In this document: one piece after another, positions 35,752 through 43,770 of the stretch
Numbering within the stretch: position 1 is the first letter of the stretch
Layout of the letters: each line of letters begins with the position of its first letter
From: Parachlamydiales bacterium
GTDB lineage: Bacteria > Chlamydiota > Chlamydiia > Chlamydiales > JABDDJ01
DNA: 64,000 nt
Reading direction: 5' to 3'
NCBI GenBank assembly: GCA_041671045.1
Contig: JBAZCF010000005.1
Coordinates: 1-64,000 of the forward strand
Position numbers and translations under genes: made by a program
Notes under the pieces: model-generated
Seen by the model: the letters and a program-made list of their open reading frames with translations, nothing else
Told to the model about the DNA's origin: nothing
Database searches by the model: none

Positions 35752-36645
35752 TTGAGGGCCAAGTTAATGGGTATGGTTAGTTGTACGGAAAAGGAATTAA
35801 ATCCAAAATTAGGAAATGTACTTTCTGCTGTAGGCTGTGGAGTATTTATCATTAACTTGGATCGTAGGAACGATCGATGGGATCAGATCACTAAACATTT
35901 ATACGAGTTGAGTTTATTAAGCTTCCAGCGTGTATCTGCTGTGGATGGTTTAACAGAATCGAAAAAGTTAGCAAAAAGAGTGTTACGGCAAGAAAATGAA
36001 AACTCCCCTAGCGATGTACCGACAAGGCGTCAAAGGGGAGTGCTAGGCTGCCTTAAAAGCCATTTAAAAGCATTGAAGCTGGCGTCTAAATTTTTTGACG
36101 AAATCAATATGGCATTGATTTTAGAAGATGATTGTTTCTTTATTGAAGGTGCTTCAAGAGTTTTAGAAAAGAGTTTAGATGAGTTGCCTTCTAAATGGCA
36201 GTTTCTAATGTTGGGAGCTGTGTATGGATCAGCTCCGGGCTTTATTCCAAATAGAAATTATTTAATGCGTGTCTATAATGCAACCGCGGCGCATGCCTAT
36301 ATGGTAAATAAGGAATCTTGCCAATTACTCATACAGCGTATTGAAGCTTTGTTAGATTCAAAAACGATCCTCCCTATAGATGAGTGCTTTATCGAGTATC
36401 AACCCCTAGAAAATTGGTATGCGACTCATCCCCTGATTGCAGGACAACGTTCAGATAATTTTAGTGATATCGATGGCATTGTCAGATTTCATACTGATGC
36501 TTGCTTTAAGTTAGGAGTGACCATTAACAGGAAAATTTGGTTATGGATGAAAATCCGACCTCTTCTACCCATAGAAATACTTGGAATAGTTGCGAAGAGT
36601 ATTTCATCTATTTGGAGATGGACCTTTGGTGAAGGCTTAAGATAG
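35752..36645 (+). CDS. Glycosyltransferase family 25 protein
   Basis: The 297-residue protein starts with or shortly after the first ATG (a second ATG lies 7 codons in). VFIINLDRRNDRWDQI is the family start, followed by FQRVSAVDG, RGVLGCLKSHLKAL and the metal/sugar-binding MALILEDDCFFI. AHAYMVNKESCQLLI and LPIDECFIEYQ correspond to the later family motifs. GT25 members add galactose to lipooligosaccharide in bacteria. It is likely involved in envelope glycan synthesis. Confidence 0.85.
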   Translation: MRAKLMGMVSCTEKELNPKLGNVLSAVGCGVFIINLDRRNDRWDQITKHLYELSLLSFQRVSAVDGLTESKKLAKRVLRQENENSPSDVPTRRQRGVLGCLKSHLKALKLASKFFDEINMALILEDDCFFIEGASRVLEKSLDELPSKWQFLMLGAVYGSAPGFIPNRNYLMRVYNATAAHAYMVNKESCQLLIQRIEALLDSKTILPIDECFIEYQPLENWYATHPLIAGQRSDNFSDIDGIVRFHTDACFKLGVTINRKIWLWMKIRPLLPIEILGIVAKSISSIWRWTFGEGLR

Positions 36646-36680
36646 GGAATACTACCTACAAGATAACTGGCAATGTTATG

Positions 36681-37093
36681 CTAAGCTTGTCGCAGCATTC
36701 CAATATTAATAATAAAGGAAGTCTCATGTTCGAAACATACTTGAGCAACAGAGGCTCCTTCCATTTCTACCGCTAATGTTTCATGAACCTCTTGGATAAG
36801 GGTTAGTCTTTTTGTGGTATCTGATACGAATTGATCACCACTCGCAACTATACCTAGGTGTATCTGAGGGGATTTAATGGAAAACGTTTTCAGAGGATCT
36901 TTGTTGAATATTTTATTAAAGCTGTCTTGAAAGAATGTATAGGCAAAGTTTTTTGCTAGTTTTAATAATGCTTTATCTTCCTTCAAAAAGGTAGTGAATA
37001 AAAACTGTATCTCATGTTTTGCAAAAAGTGGGCTAGCATTCATATCTACGAGGCAACATTCAAGATAACTAAAGAATGCGACATAATATTTTG
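36681..37093 (-). pseudogene. mtnN-like nucleosidase fragment, truncated at both ends
   Basis: An open segment reads DMNASPLFAKHEIQF, then LGIVASGDQFV and VEMEGASVAQVCFEHETSF, clear parts of 5'-methylthioadenosine/S-adenosylhomocysteine nucleosidase. The frame continues upstream of its first ATG (FSYLECCLVDM), so the apparent start is internal. The N-terminal half of the enzyme is missing. Its place is taken by a palindromic repeat copy (37091-37157). The expected C-terminal ISDKAD motif is broken: a frameshift near 36700 leaves DKLSITLPVIL in another phase. Not functional. Confidence 0.75.
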
Positions 37094-37157
37094 AGGGAGT
37101 CCAGAGGGCCTGTGGCCTTCTGGTGGGGGATTATTAAGGGGGCAAGGCCCCCTTAAT
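37091..37157 (+). repeat. REP-like double-hairpin repeat, copy A
   Basis: Hairpin 1 (37101-37123) pairs CCAGAGGGCC with GGCCTTCTGG with one mismatch. After GTGGGGGATT, hairpin 2 pairs ATTAAGGGGGC (37133-37143) with GCCCCCTTAAT (37147-37157). It ends on the stop codon of the PhnA-like gene and replaces the 5' part of the mtnN fragment. Related copies are at 46091, 48079, 53166 and 53473. Confidence 0.8.
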
Positions 37158-37366
37158 TAAGCTTTTTTTAGGAAGCAGGTTTTTAGTACTAGGGTATTTC
37201 TGCCTTTGCCGCATTCGATCTCTTCTTCGTCATCCGTTAGGCGAATATCCTTGTAGAGGGTACCTCTTTTGATTGTCATGGAGGCGCCTTTAACCTTCAG
37301 GTCTTTAATTACGGTGACACTGTCGCCGTTACTAAGTTCTGCGCCATTACTATCTTTAACACCCAT
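37157..37366 (-). CDS. PhnA-like (YjdM) small protein
   Basis: The 69-residue protein matches the C-terminal PhnA/YjdM domain: VKDSNGAELSNGDSVTVIKDLKVKGASMTIKRGT, then an IRL strand and KTCFLKKA. The N-terminal zinc ribbon found in longer members is absent, as in many short homologues. Despite the name, these proteins are not phosphonate enzymes and their role is unclear. The stop codon lies inside the hairpin of repeat copy A. Confidence 0.82.
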   Translation of the reverse strand: MGVKDSNGAELSNGDSVTVIKDLKVKGASMTIKRGTLYKDIRLTDDEEEIECGKGRNTLVLKTCFLKKA

Positions 37367-37434
37367 AATTTGTTTCCTTTATCTAGTTTTTGGTAAGAAT
37401 GCAATGCTCTAAAATATAAATAAAGGGAAAATAA

Positions 37435-38319
37435 TTAGTATTTATCGCGCCATGAGCGTAAACGGCTACAAAACGCAGCGAGATCTTGGCGCAACCCTAG
37501 TGTCTTCTGAGCATACTGTTGCTGAAGCTGTTGGTATTCCTTTCGACCCTCTTCTGTTTCAATACAAATGGGGGAGTAGCCTTGTTCTCGTAAGTCGTAT
37601 GGGCTTGCACGCATATCTAGTTCTCGCCCTTGCATAGCAAGTAAGAAGGTTTTCGCGATAAAGTCAGAACCTATCCAAGGCCACAATTTAGTCGCCCATT
37701 TGTAAAGGTCCATGTTTGCGTGCAGGCATCCTGCTTGCTCATTCTGAATGCGACTTTGCAGGGTAGGTTTAAACAAGTTGAGAGGTTCTGCTTGGGGAGT
37801 AAAAAAGCGGTAGGCGTCGTAGTGGGTGCAGCAAAGGTTTTGACTTTCAACAAAGCGTGCTAATTCATCGGAAGATAAACGTAGGTGATAGCCGGTATGG
37901 CGGAGTTCATCGGGTGATAAGCGGTAGACCATGGCCCACTCATGCAATCCAAAACATCCAAAACGGGGAGTTCGTTTTAATATCGCGTTGCATAATTCTT
38001 CAATAAATGAGACTAAGGCGAAGGCTTGACCTTGCAAACGTTGTGGATTTAATCGTAAAGTTGCGTTTTGAAGTTCAAACCAATATTCGCTAAAACCAGG
38101 CAATTCTCCGTTTTCCTCAATGGTCAAAGACTCTTCAAAGGAAGGAACCCAGTGCTTCAACTTAGAGGGTGAAAAGCTGTAGTATGTGAAAAGAAAGTCA
38201 TAGACAGGGTGTTTTTGTTGCAGCCCGCGGCGTTGTAAAAACGCATCAGCCATCGGACTGACAAGTGCTGTGTGCGTCTTTGCTCGCTTCGTCCACTCTT
38301 CTAATGATAAAATTTTCAT
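37435..38319 (-). CDS. Conserved protein commonly labelled 3-methyladenine DNA glycosylase
   Basis: The 294-residue protein has blocks I recall from a family widespread in actinobacteria: KHPVYDFLFTYYSFSP, FGCFGLHEWAMVYR, CTHYDAYRFFTPQA, EQAGCLHANMDLYKWA and ELDMRASPYDLREQGY. Homologues are often annotated as 3-methyladenine DNA glycosylase, but I see no helix-hairpin-helix or AAG motif to justify that. The many conserved His, Asp and Tyr suggest an enzyme. It is an unusual gene for a chlamydia and may be transferred. Single gene. Confidence 0.7.
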   Translation of the reverse strand: MKILSLEEWTKRAKTHTALVSPMADAFLQRRGLQQKHPVYDFLFTYYSFSPSKLKHWVPSFEESLTIEENGELPGFSEYWFELQNATLRLNPQRLQGQAFALVSFIEELCNAILKRTPRFGCFGLHEWAMVYRLSPDELRHTGYHLRLSSDELARFVESQNLCCTHYDAYRFFTPQAEPLNLFKPTLQSRIQNEQAGCLHANMDLYKWATKLWPWIGSDFIAKTFLLAMQGRELDMRASPYDLREQGYSPICIETEEGRKEYQQLQQQYAQKTLGLRQDLAAFCSRLRSWRDKY

Positions 38320-38481
38320 AAAACCGTAAATATTAATATAAAGATTACGCTATACCGTACCGAGGTAAAAATTCTTTAGAAGAAACACTATATTTTGATT
38401 GACTCATTATTTTTGAAAATAGACTTAATTTTTCATGACTTACAAGGGATTATTAAAGAGTTATTGCGCGGGGCTATAATT

Positions 38482-38883
38482 CTAGGGAACATTCATCCTG
38501 TAAAGATACATTCCTTCAACATAAATATTATTAAGTAGAGTGTTAGAAAATGTGATGTCAACAATTTCAGTACCTGTTTGAATTAATGGCCCGATATTTT
38601 TAATAATAGGATGATCCAATGAAATCAAAACAATATCGCTGGGATTAATCTGGTATAGGTTCGGGATAGAACGCATAATTTCGGTCAAAATTCTATATGA
38701 ATCCAAGATATCTTTTTCCGGATTTAATTTTTCAGAGGAAGAAGCTATATATAGTTTCCAAGACGAGTCATTTTCATCATATAACCAAAAAGCGGCCCTA
38801 ATTCCTAAATTTGCTTTATCAAGTTCGGATACAAATAGTTTTCCCTCTTGGATTTGCTTTTCTACCAGTGTTGTTTTATCCAT
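38482..38883 (-). CDS. Orphan protein paired with a HEPN gene
   Basis: The 133-residue protein has no signal peptide and no recognised domain. Its beta strands (RAAFWLYDENDSSWKLYIAS, DIVLISLDHPII) suggest an alpha/beta fold. Its ATG lies inside the last codons of the HEPN reading frame (overlap of about 22 bases), so the two were translated as a coupled pair. Toxin-antitoxin or defence pairs often look like this, but the partner is not a known MNT nucleotidyltransferase. Confidence 0.65.
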   Translation of the reverse strand: MDKTTLVEKQIQEGKLFVSELDKANLGIRAAFWLYDENDSSWKLYIASSSEKLNPEKDILDSYRILTEIMRSIPNLYQINPSDIVLISLDHPIIKNIGPLIQTGTEIVDITFSNTLLNNIYVEGMYLYRMNVP

Positions 38884-39290
38884 GAGAGAATTCCATCTTG
38901 TTGATTGTCTATCGCCTCAATTATGCTTGAAGCGTCTTGTTGGCTTTTTATCTCATAACGGCTATTTTCGTTCCATTTAGTAACGACCGTTCAAAAAGTC
39001 TCTAATTGAGGATTAATTTTTTTGGCTTTTTCGAATTCTATTTTTAAACCCGAGAGGTTCATTAGATCAACTAAATTGTGAGAATGAAGGCTAACTACGA
39101 ATTTTTTGTCGGGGATAGTTTCAGATTTAAATGCTTTGCAAATTACTGATTTTAGTCCCAACTCTATTGAATAACCTGCTAAATAGTAAGCACCAGAAAA
39201 TCTATTTTCGTTCAGTAATATTTTAGCTTCTTCAAGTCTAGAATTAGACAAATATTTTGCCTTATCTCTATCTAATTCCAAAGAATTCAT
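38862..39290 (-). pseudogene. HEPN-domain gene interrupted by an in-frame TGA
   Basis: The start at MNSLELDRDKAKYL is preferred over an upstream TTG. The first 99 codons contain the HEPN pattern (SRLEEAKILLNENRFSGAYYLAGYSIELGLKSVICKAF) and end at TGA (38991-38993). The same frame continues for 42 more sensible codons (TVVTKWNENSRYEIKSQQ, IIEAIDNQQDG) to a TAG at 38862. The full length of about 142 residues fits a complete HEPN protein. A single TGG-to-TGA change in the second half would explain the split. A sequencing error or recoding cannot be excluded. Confidence 0.65.
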
Positions 39291-39321
39291 ATAATATCTT
39301 AGCAAACGAGGTGTTATAAAA

Positions 39322-39351
39322 AACCGAATGGTTCTTGAGAACAATTCGGTT
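39322..39351 (-). terminator. AACCGAAT-type hairpin terminator
   Basis: AACCGAAT (39322-39329) pairs with ATTCGGTT (39344-39351). On the minus strand a TTTTTT run follows, so it acts as a terminator for whatever was transcribed from above, now the decayed amide-hydrolase fragment. The same stem sequence occurs at 46047-46076. Confidence 0.65.
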
Positions 39352-39418
39352 GGGAATGCCTATGATCGTACCATTATCGAGCCATTTTGTCGAGGAGAGT
39401 TATCACAAAAGGCTATTA

Positions 39419-39715
39419 TCATTTCTTTAGATTTGCTGAAACGTCAACAAAAGATTCCTTTGTATCGATGGACATGGATTTCATCTCCTTGGCATTGAGA
39501 TCGAGATCTTTTAAATCAACAAATCGGATCGTGCGGCTGTCAGCGGTGTGATAGTAATAGCGTGTGTTGGCTAAATCTGACGCACTTGTCCCCTGGGTTT
39601 CTTCATAAGATGTTTTTCCATCCTTTTCCTCCTTTACGGCTCCTGATTCAAAAATGATGCGCGGATAAATCTTGCAGGTGGGGTGAAATTCCCCAGGGGT
39701 TCTATTGCCCCGGAT
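39419..39715 (-). pseudogene. Linear-amide C-N hydrolase C-terminal fragment
   Basis: Minus-strand translation gives LGNFTPPARFIRASFLN, then a stop or frameshift. In another phase ETQGTSASDLANTRYYYHTA and RFVDLKDLDLNAKEMKSMSI follow, up to a TGA. Both pieces match the C-terminal third of penicillin V acylase/choloylglycine hydrolase-type enzymes. The N-terminal two thirds, including the catalytic Cys, are absent. It is a relative of the intact gene at 19831 but clearly a separate copy. Confidence 0.75.
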
Positions 39716-39768
39716 CCCTGACCTCTAAAAATAGGTTAGAATTATTCAGGGCCAGACAATCATTGCGA

Positions 39769-40251
39769 TCATCGTTTGGCAAATCTTATTCTGTAAAGTA
39801 ATGCGATAACAAGTATCGGCAGTATTAAGTCATAGAACCATATATAGGGGCCGATATTGTAAGGCGCAGTGTTGTTTTTAGTGTAATATTCCATTACATG
39901 ACCTACAAAGCATCCTACGAATAAAACGCTCCACCCAATAATAGTTGCATCCCAGAAACGTCCTCGAATCCAGTAAGAAAGAATTCCCAAAACACCAAAT
40001 GCTAGGTTGGCCATTGCCATCTCAAATTGAAAAGGACTTCCGGGGGCCCATCCGATAGATCTTGCAATTTCGTCAGCTAAAAATACGTGGGCATAAGCCC
40101 CTAAAACGCCCATCAGTCCCACATTGAAAAATAGGAGGTAGGAGAGAAAGGTCTCTTCCGATTTTGGCGAGTACCACTCCTTCTTTAAGGTTAGGCGGCA
40201 AATGGTAAAAGCAACTGCAAGGATGAACAATATCACGTTGACCATAAACAT
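39769..40251 (-). CDS. Four-helix membrane protein, DUF6790-like
   Basis: The 160-residue inner-membrane protein has about four hydrophobic segments. The central block IGWAPGSPFQFEMAMANLAFGVLGILSYW is characteristic of DUF6790-type proteins, followed by FWDATIIGWSVLFVGCFVGHVMEY. Function is unknown. It is a single gene, divergent from the K+ channel gene with a 112-base intergenic region. Confidence 0.75.
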   Translation of the reverse strand: MFMVNVILFILAVAFTICRLTLKKEWYSPKSEETFLSYLLFFNVGLMGVLGAYAHVFLADEIARSIGWAPGSPFQFEMAMANLAFGVLGILSYWIRGRFWDATIIGWSVLFVGCFVGHVMEYYTKNNTAPYNIGPYIWFYDLILPILVIALLYRIRFAKR

Positions 40252-40363
40252 TTTCCCTTAGTGTTATCTCTAAGTTTATATGTACTGGATAAACAAAAAA
40301 AATGTTATAGAAATTTTCCGAAACATATGAATCAATAACTAAAGTTAGGAAAGTTATTACTAA

Positions 40364-41047
40364 ATGATGAAAGAAGAATTTTACTATCTCTGGACAACAG
40401 GGCGCGGCCTTTACGTTCTCTCCGGCCTACTCTTCCTTGGAATTTTTGTTTCGCCTTTGATGATATCGGAAGGGTTAATCTCGGATGTGTTAATTGAATG
40501 TGTATTTGCAATGATACTGATTACTGGAGTATTTACAACTCCTTGCAGTATGACCATTAAGCTCGGCATGCTGCTAATAGCTTTTCTGTCCGTTTTTACT
40601 AGAATATTACATAAATTTAACCATTCAAATTTCACATTAGCAGTTGCTGATAATATTCTTGCAGTCATCACGCTGGTTGCATTTTCTGTTTTGATTATTA
40701 AACATTTTCTTATCGACAAAACAATATTAAGATACCGTATCGCTGCAGCAGTCGCAGTGTACTTGATTTTTGGCGTTCTCTGGGCAAGACTTTATGAAAT
40801 TGTCTATTTATTCAATCCGGCCGCTTTTCCGTTGAGTGAGAGCATTAATCCTTTTTCCCTCATTTACTTTAGCTTTGTTACGCTGATGACTATTGGTTAT
40901 GGAGATATTGTACCTGTCAGCATGGCAGCTAGAAGTCTAGCAATGCTTGAAGGGGTTGTTGGACAGCTTTATATGGTGATTCTAATATCTTCCCTTGTCT
41001 CTGAATTTTCTGCTTTAGCCATAAAATCTTCTAAAGAACAAAATTGA
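40364..41047 (+). CDS. Potassium channel family protein
   Basis: The 227-residue protein has about six hydrophobic segments. The pore helix and selectivity filter read FSFVTLMTIGYGD, with TIGYGD at 176-181. The last segment (MLEGVVGQLYMVILISSLVSEFS) is the gate helix of Ion_trans_2-type channels. There is no voltage-sensor arginine series and no cytoplasmic RCK domain. It probably conducts K+ across the inner membrane. Confidence 0.85.
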   Translation: MMKEEFYYLWTTGRGLYVLSGLLFLGIFVSPLMISEGLISDVLIECVFAMILITGVFTTPCSMTIKLGMLLIAFLSVFTRILHKFNHSNFTLAVADNILAVITLVAFSVLIIKHFLIDKTILRYRIAAAVAVYLIFGVLWARLYEIVYLFNPAAFPLSESINPFSLIYFSFVTLMTIGYGDIVPVSMAARSLAMLEGVVGQLYMVILISSLVSEFSALAIKSSKEQN

Positions 41048-41359
41048 TTCGGACTTGAAAACCTTATTTTTATCCGCCCCTCTATTCTGAAATATCCTAA
41101 AGCAAGGTATCACTAGATTTTAGTAGATGAAAAATTCAGAGGGCGTTAGTGCTAGGACCGATTTCTCAAAAAGATCAAATCTTGATGATTGAAATTGCGA
41201 AGACCAGTGAAGAAATATTAAATTCCATAAAGTAGAAAGAAAAAATAAATTTTACAAATAAGCTAGCCTTTTCTAAACTTTATTTTTAGACTCTCTTGCA
41301 GCATTTTCATAATGAATCCTTTCACATGAATGTAGCAACCAATTAAAGAAAGGGGATTT
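41048..41359. other. Intergenic region, no gene recognised
   Basis: AT-rich spacer. A short unassigned open segment (VLGPISQKDQILMIEIAKTS, plus strand, about 41150-41235) ends in TAG and may be a gene remnant. It is too short to identify. The ribosome site of the next gene (GAAAGGGG) closes the region. Confidence 0.4.
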
Positions 41360-43387
41360 ATGACAAGAATTTCAATATTATTTTTTTCTTTTTTTGTTGC
41401 TTTTTCCAATCTTTTGATAGGAAACACACCCGGGCAACAACTTGCCAACTATTTAGGGACTGGAAGTAATCCAAGGCTTCAGCTTCAATTATCAGCGAAT
41501 GGACCGAACTGGGGAGCCTTCACAATTGATTATCAACAAATTGGAAATGTCCCTTGGAGTTCGGATAGCTCCAGCAATTGGAGCTCATGGAATGTGTATG
41601 ACACTGCGAGCCCCGCAAATTATTATGGAACAATTACCTTATCAAGCGATGGCAGCTCTGTACAGTGGAACAACTATACTGCAGGAACTAACGGTTATTA
41701 TTTAGATGGAGTCAATCTCTCTTATAATAATGGAATTTCCGCTTATCAATTGACTGTCAATACCATTTATACGCCAGGAGGCGGAGGTGGCGGTGCAGGA
41801 CCCTTTCCAAATGCCCCTTTAGCAACACCAGCGGTGTATCCAGGAACTTCCCAACCTATCATCCTCCAAGTTGTGGGCGATCAGATAGTAGATAACAATG
41901 GCACACCTATTTTGCTCAAAGGGATCGTCCGGCCATCTTTAGAGTGGAGTGCGACAGGTCAATACCTTTCAACGCAAGATTTATCAAACATTGCTAATTG
42001 GAGTTCCGGAGGAACAACCGCACATTCGAATGTTATACGTCTAGATTTATATCAGGGATATTGGCTGAGCTCAGGACCTGTAACACAAAGTGGTTCATAT
42101 AAACAAATTATCAATGCAATTGTTTACTATTCTACCCAGCTTGGTATGACTGTCATTTTAGATTTGCACTGGGTACAATCAGGGCAACAAAGTCCAATGG
42201 CAAATCAAGACTCTCTTACATTCTGGCAGCAAGTTGCTACCGATTATGCCAGTTTTGGGACGGTCTTATTTGAGCTCTTCAACGAACCTTATGGGATAAC
42301 AACGGATGTTTGGTTGAATGGAGATAGCACATATGTAGGATACCAACAGTTATATGATGCTGTCAGAGGCACAGGAGCTCAAAATATTTGCATAGTGGGT
42401 GGATTGGATTATGCTTATGATCTCAGTTTTGTGAATCCAAACTTTTGTGTGAATGGAACGAATATTGTCTATTGTTCCCATCCATATAATTCCAAAGGGC
42501 AGCCTGGCTATACAGGGGAAGGGGGAACCTTTCAACAGAATTACCAAGGTGTTTTAGGAAATTACCCTCTTATATTCACCGAATTCGGATGCAATAGTGG
42601 TTCCTATTATCCCAACGGTTATAACCAAATTTATTCAAACATACTTGCTTTTGCAAATGCCAACAATGTTCACTATTCTGCCTTTGCGTGGTGGGTGCAA
42701 AGCGGTGATCCGCAATTCCCTTGTTTGATTCAAGACTGGACAGGCACGGCCCTTTATGGCGGAGTCAATATTCAGAGCGATCTTGTTCAAAATCCAGGGA
42801 CTTTAATTGGCACACCTAACGCCTTACAATCTTTTAAGGCACTCCCTGAGATAGCTGGAGTAGTAAATTTTAGTTCTTTGAGGCAAGGGCCAGGGACTTA
42901 TATATGGAATTTTGGCGATGCATCCAGTCAGACATCACAAAACCCCTTTACTGCTCACAAATATTCCAGAAATGGTACTTATGTAGCGACTTTAACAGTA
43001 CTTGAAGATGGGCAACCTCCCTTTACTACAAGTAGAACGATACAAGTCACTTCGGTCTCAAATCAAAATGCACGGATGCTAGGAATATCCCCTCCAAATA
43101 ATGTTAAGGGTAAGCAAGTTATTGATAGCCACCATAAGACTATAAATGTGATTACATGGGAAGCAACGAAATCACAAGATTTTTTCCAAGAACCTGTTTA
43201 CTACCTTGTTTTTAGAAATGATGATTTGACTCAACTAGTAGGAAAAGTCAACAGTCTAAATAAATATGGAGTGTATCAGGTAAAAGATAGGGCAAAGAAC
43301 GAAAGCATAACAGTTTATACAGTGGTAGGAGTTGACCCAAATGGTAACTGGTCTATTCCTGTCAGTGTACATGTCCATAAAATATAG
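41360..43387 (+). CDS. Secreted glycoside hydrolase family 5 (cellulase-like) with PKD domain
   Basis: The 675-residue protein has a signal peptide (SILFFSFFVAFSNLLIG). An N-terminal aromatic beta domain (about 25-138; Trp/Tyr-rich, carbohydrate-binding-module-like) ends in a Gly linker (139-147). The GH5 catalytic domain (about 168-470) shows VILDLHWV, the acid/base in FELFNEPY (Glu309) and the nucleophile in PLIFTEFG (Glu408). A PKD domain follows (YIWNFGDASS...HKYSRNGTYVATLTV), then a fibronectin-like C-terminal part. It would hydrolyse beta-1,4-glucans outside the cell. Acanthamoeba cyst walls contain cellulose, a possible substrate. Confidence 0.88.
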   Translation: MTRISILFFSFFVAFSNLLIGNTPGQQLANYLGTGSNPRLQLQLSANGPNWGAFTIDYQQIGNVPWSSDSSSNWSSWNVYDTASPANYYGTITLSSDGSSVQWNNYTAGTNGYYLDGVNLSYNNGISAYQLTVNTIYTPGGGGGGAGPFPNAPLATPAVYPGTSQPIILQVVGDQIVDNNGTPILLKGIVRPSLEWSATGQYLSTQDLSNIANWSSGGTTAHSNVIRLDLYQGYWLSSGPVTQSGSYKQIINAIVYYSTQLGMTVILDLHWVQSGQQSPMANQDSLTFWQQVATDYASFGTVLFELFNEPYGITTDVWLNGDSTYVGYQQLYDAVRGTGAQNICIVGGLDYAYDLSFVNPNFCVNGTNIVYCSHPYNSKGQPGYTGEGGTFQQNYQGVLGNYPLIFTEFGCNSGSYYPNGYNQIYSNILAFANANNVHYSAFAWWVQSGDPQFPCLIQDWTGTALYGGVNIQSDLVQNPGTLIGTPNALQSFKALPEIAGVVNFSSLRQGPGTYIWNFGDASSQTSQNPFTAHKYSRNGTYVATLTVLEDGQPPFTTSRTIQVTSVSNQNARMLGISPPNNVKGKQVIDSHHKTINVITWEATKSQDFFQEPVYYLVFRNDDLTQLVGKVNSLNKYGVYQVKDRAKNESITVYTVVGVDPNGNWSIPVSVHVHKI

Positions 43388-43770
43388 GGCTTCTGATGTA
43401 GTCATCAGTCATTCACAAAAACGAGCTGAGGTCAATACAATCCATACCTAGAAAAATAAGCAGTCCTGTATTGTCCGTATGAGTAGCTTCCATTTTTTGT
43501 TTGTTTGCACTTCAAGAAATAAGTTGGATGGCTACCCTTTGTATAGAGTTACTTTTACCAGCTGAATATTTTTACAGTTTATATTTTACTTCTTTGAGTT
43601 CTTCGTAACTGCTTCGTGAACTGGGAGAGCCTACTCTACTTAGAGGTAAGTCTTTGACTATTATCACAAAAAAATTAAAGCTTAAAACTTCCTATACCTT
43701 TTTATTGGAATAGCGACATCTACTGAATAATTATGGGTTTATTTAAACATATGAATTTTTTTAAAAAGCC
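43388..43770. other. Intergenic region, no gene recognised
   Basis: This 383-base AT-rich spacer lies between the GH5 and FadL-like genes. A minus-strand open stretch rich in Tyr/Ser (CKQTKNGSYSYGQYRTAYFS, around 43425-43520) ends in a stop and could be a coding remnant, but I cannot assign it. No RNA gene or repeat was seen. Confidence 0.35.

Noticed and set aside
37435..38319. Firm call as 3-methyladenine DNA glycosylase
   Set aside because: The label is common for this family, but no glycosylase motif can be seen in the sequence.
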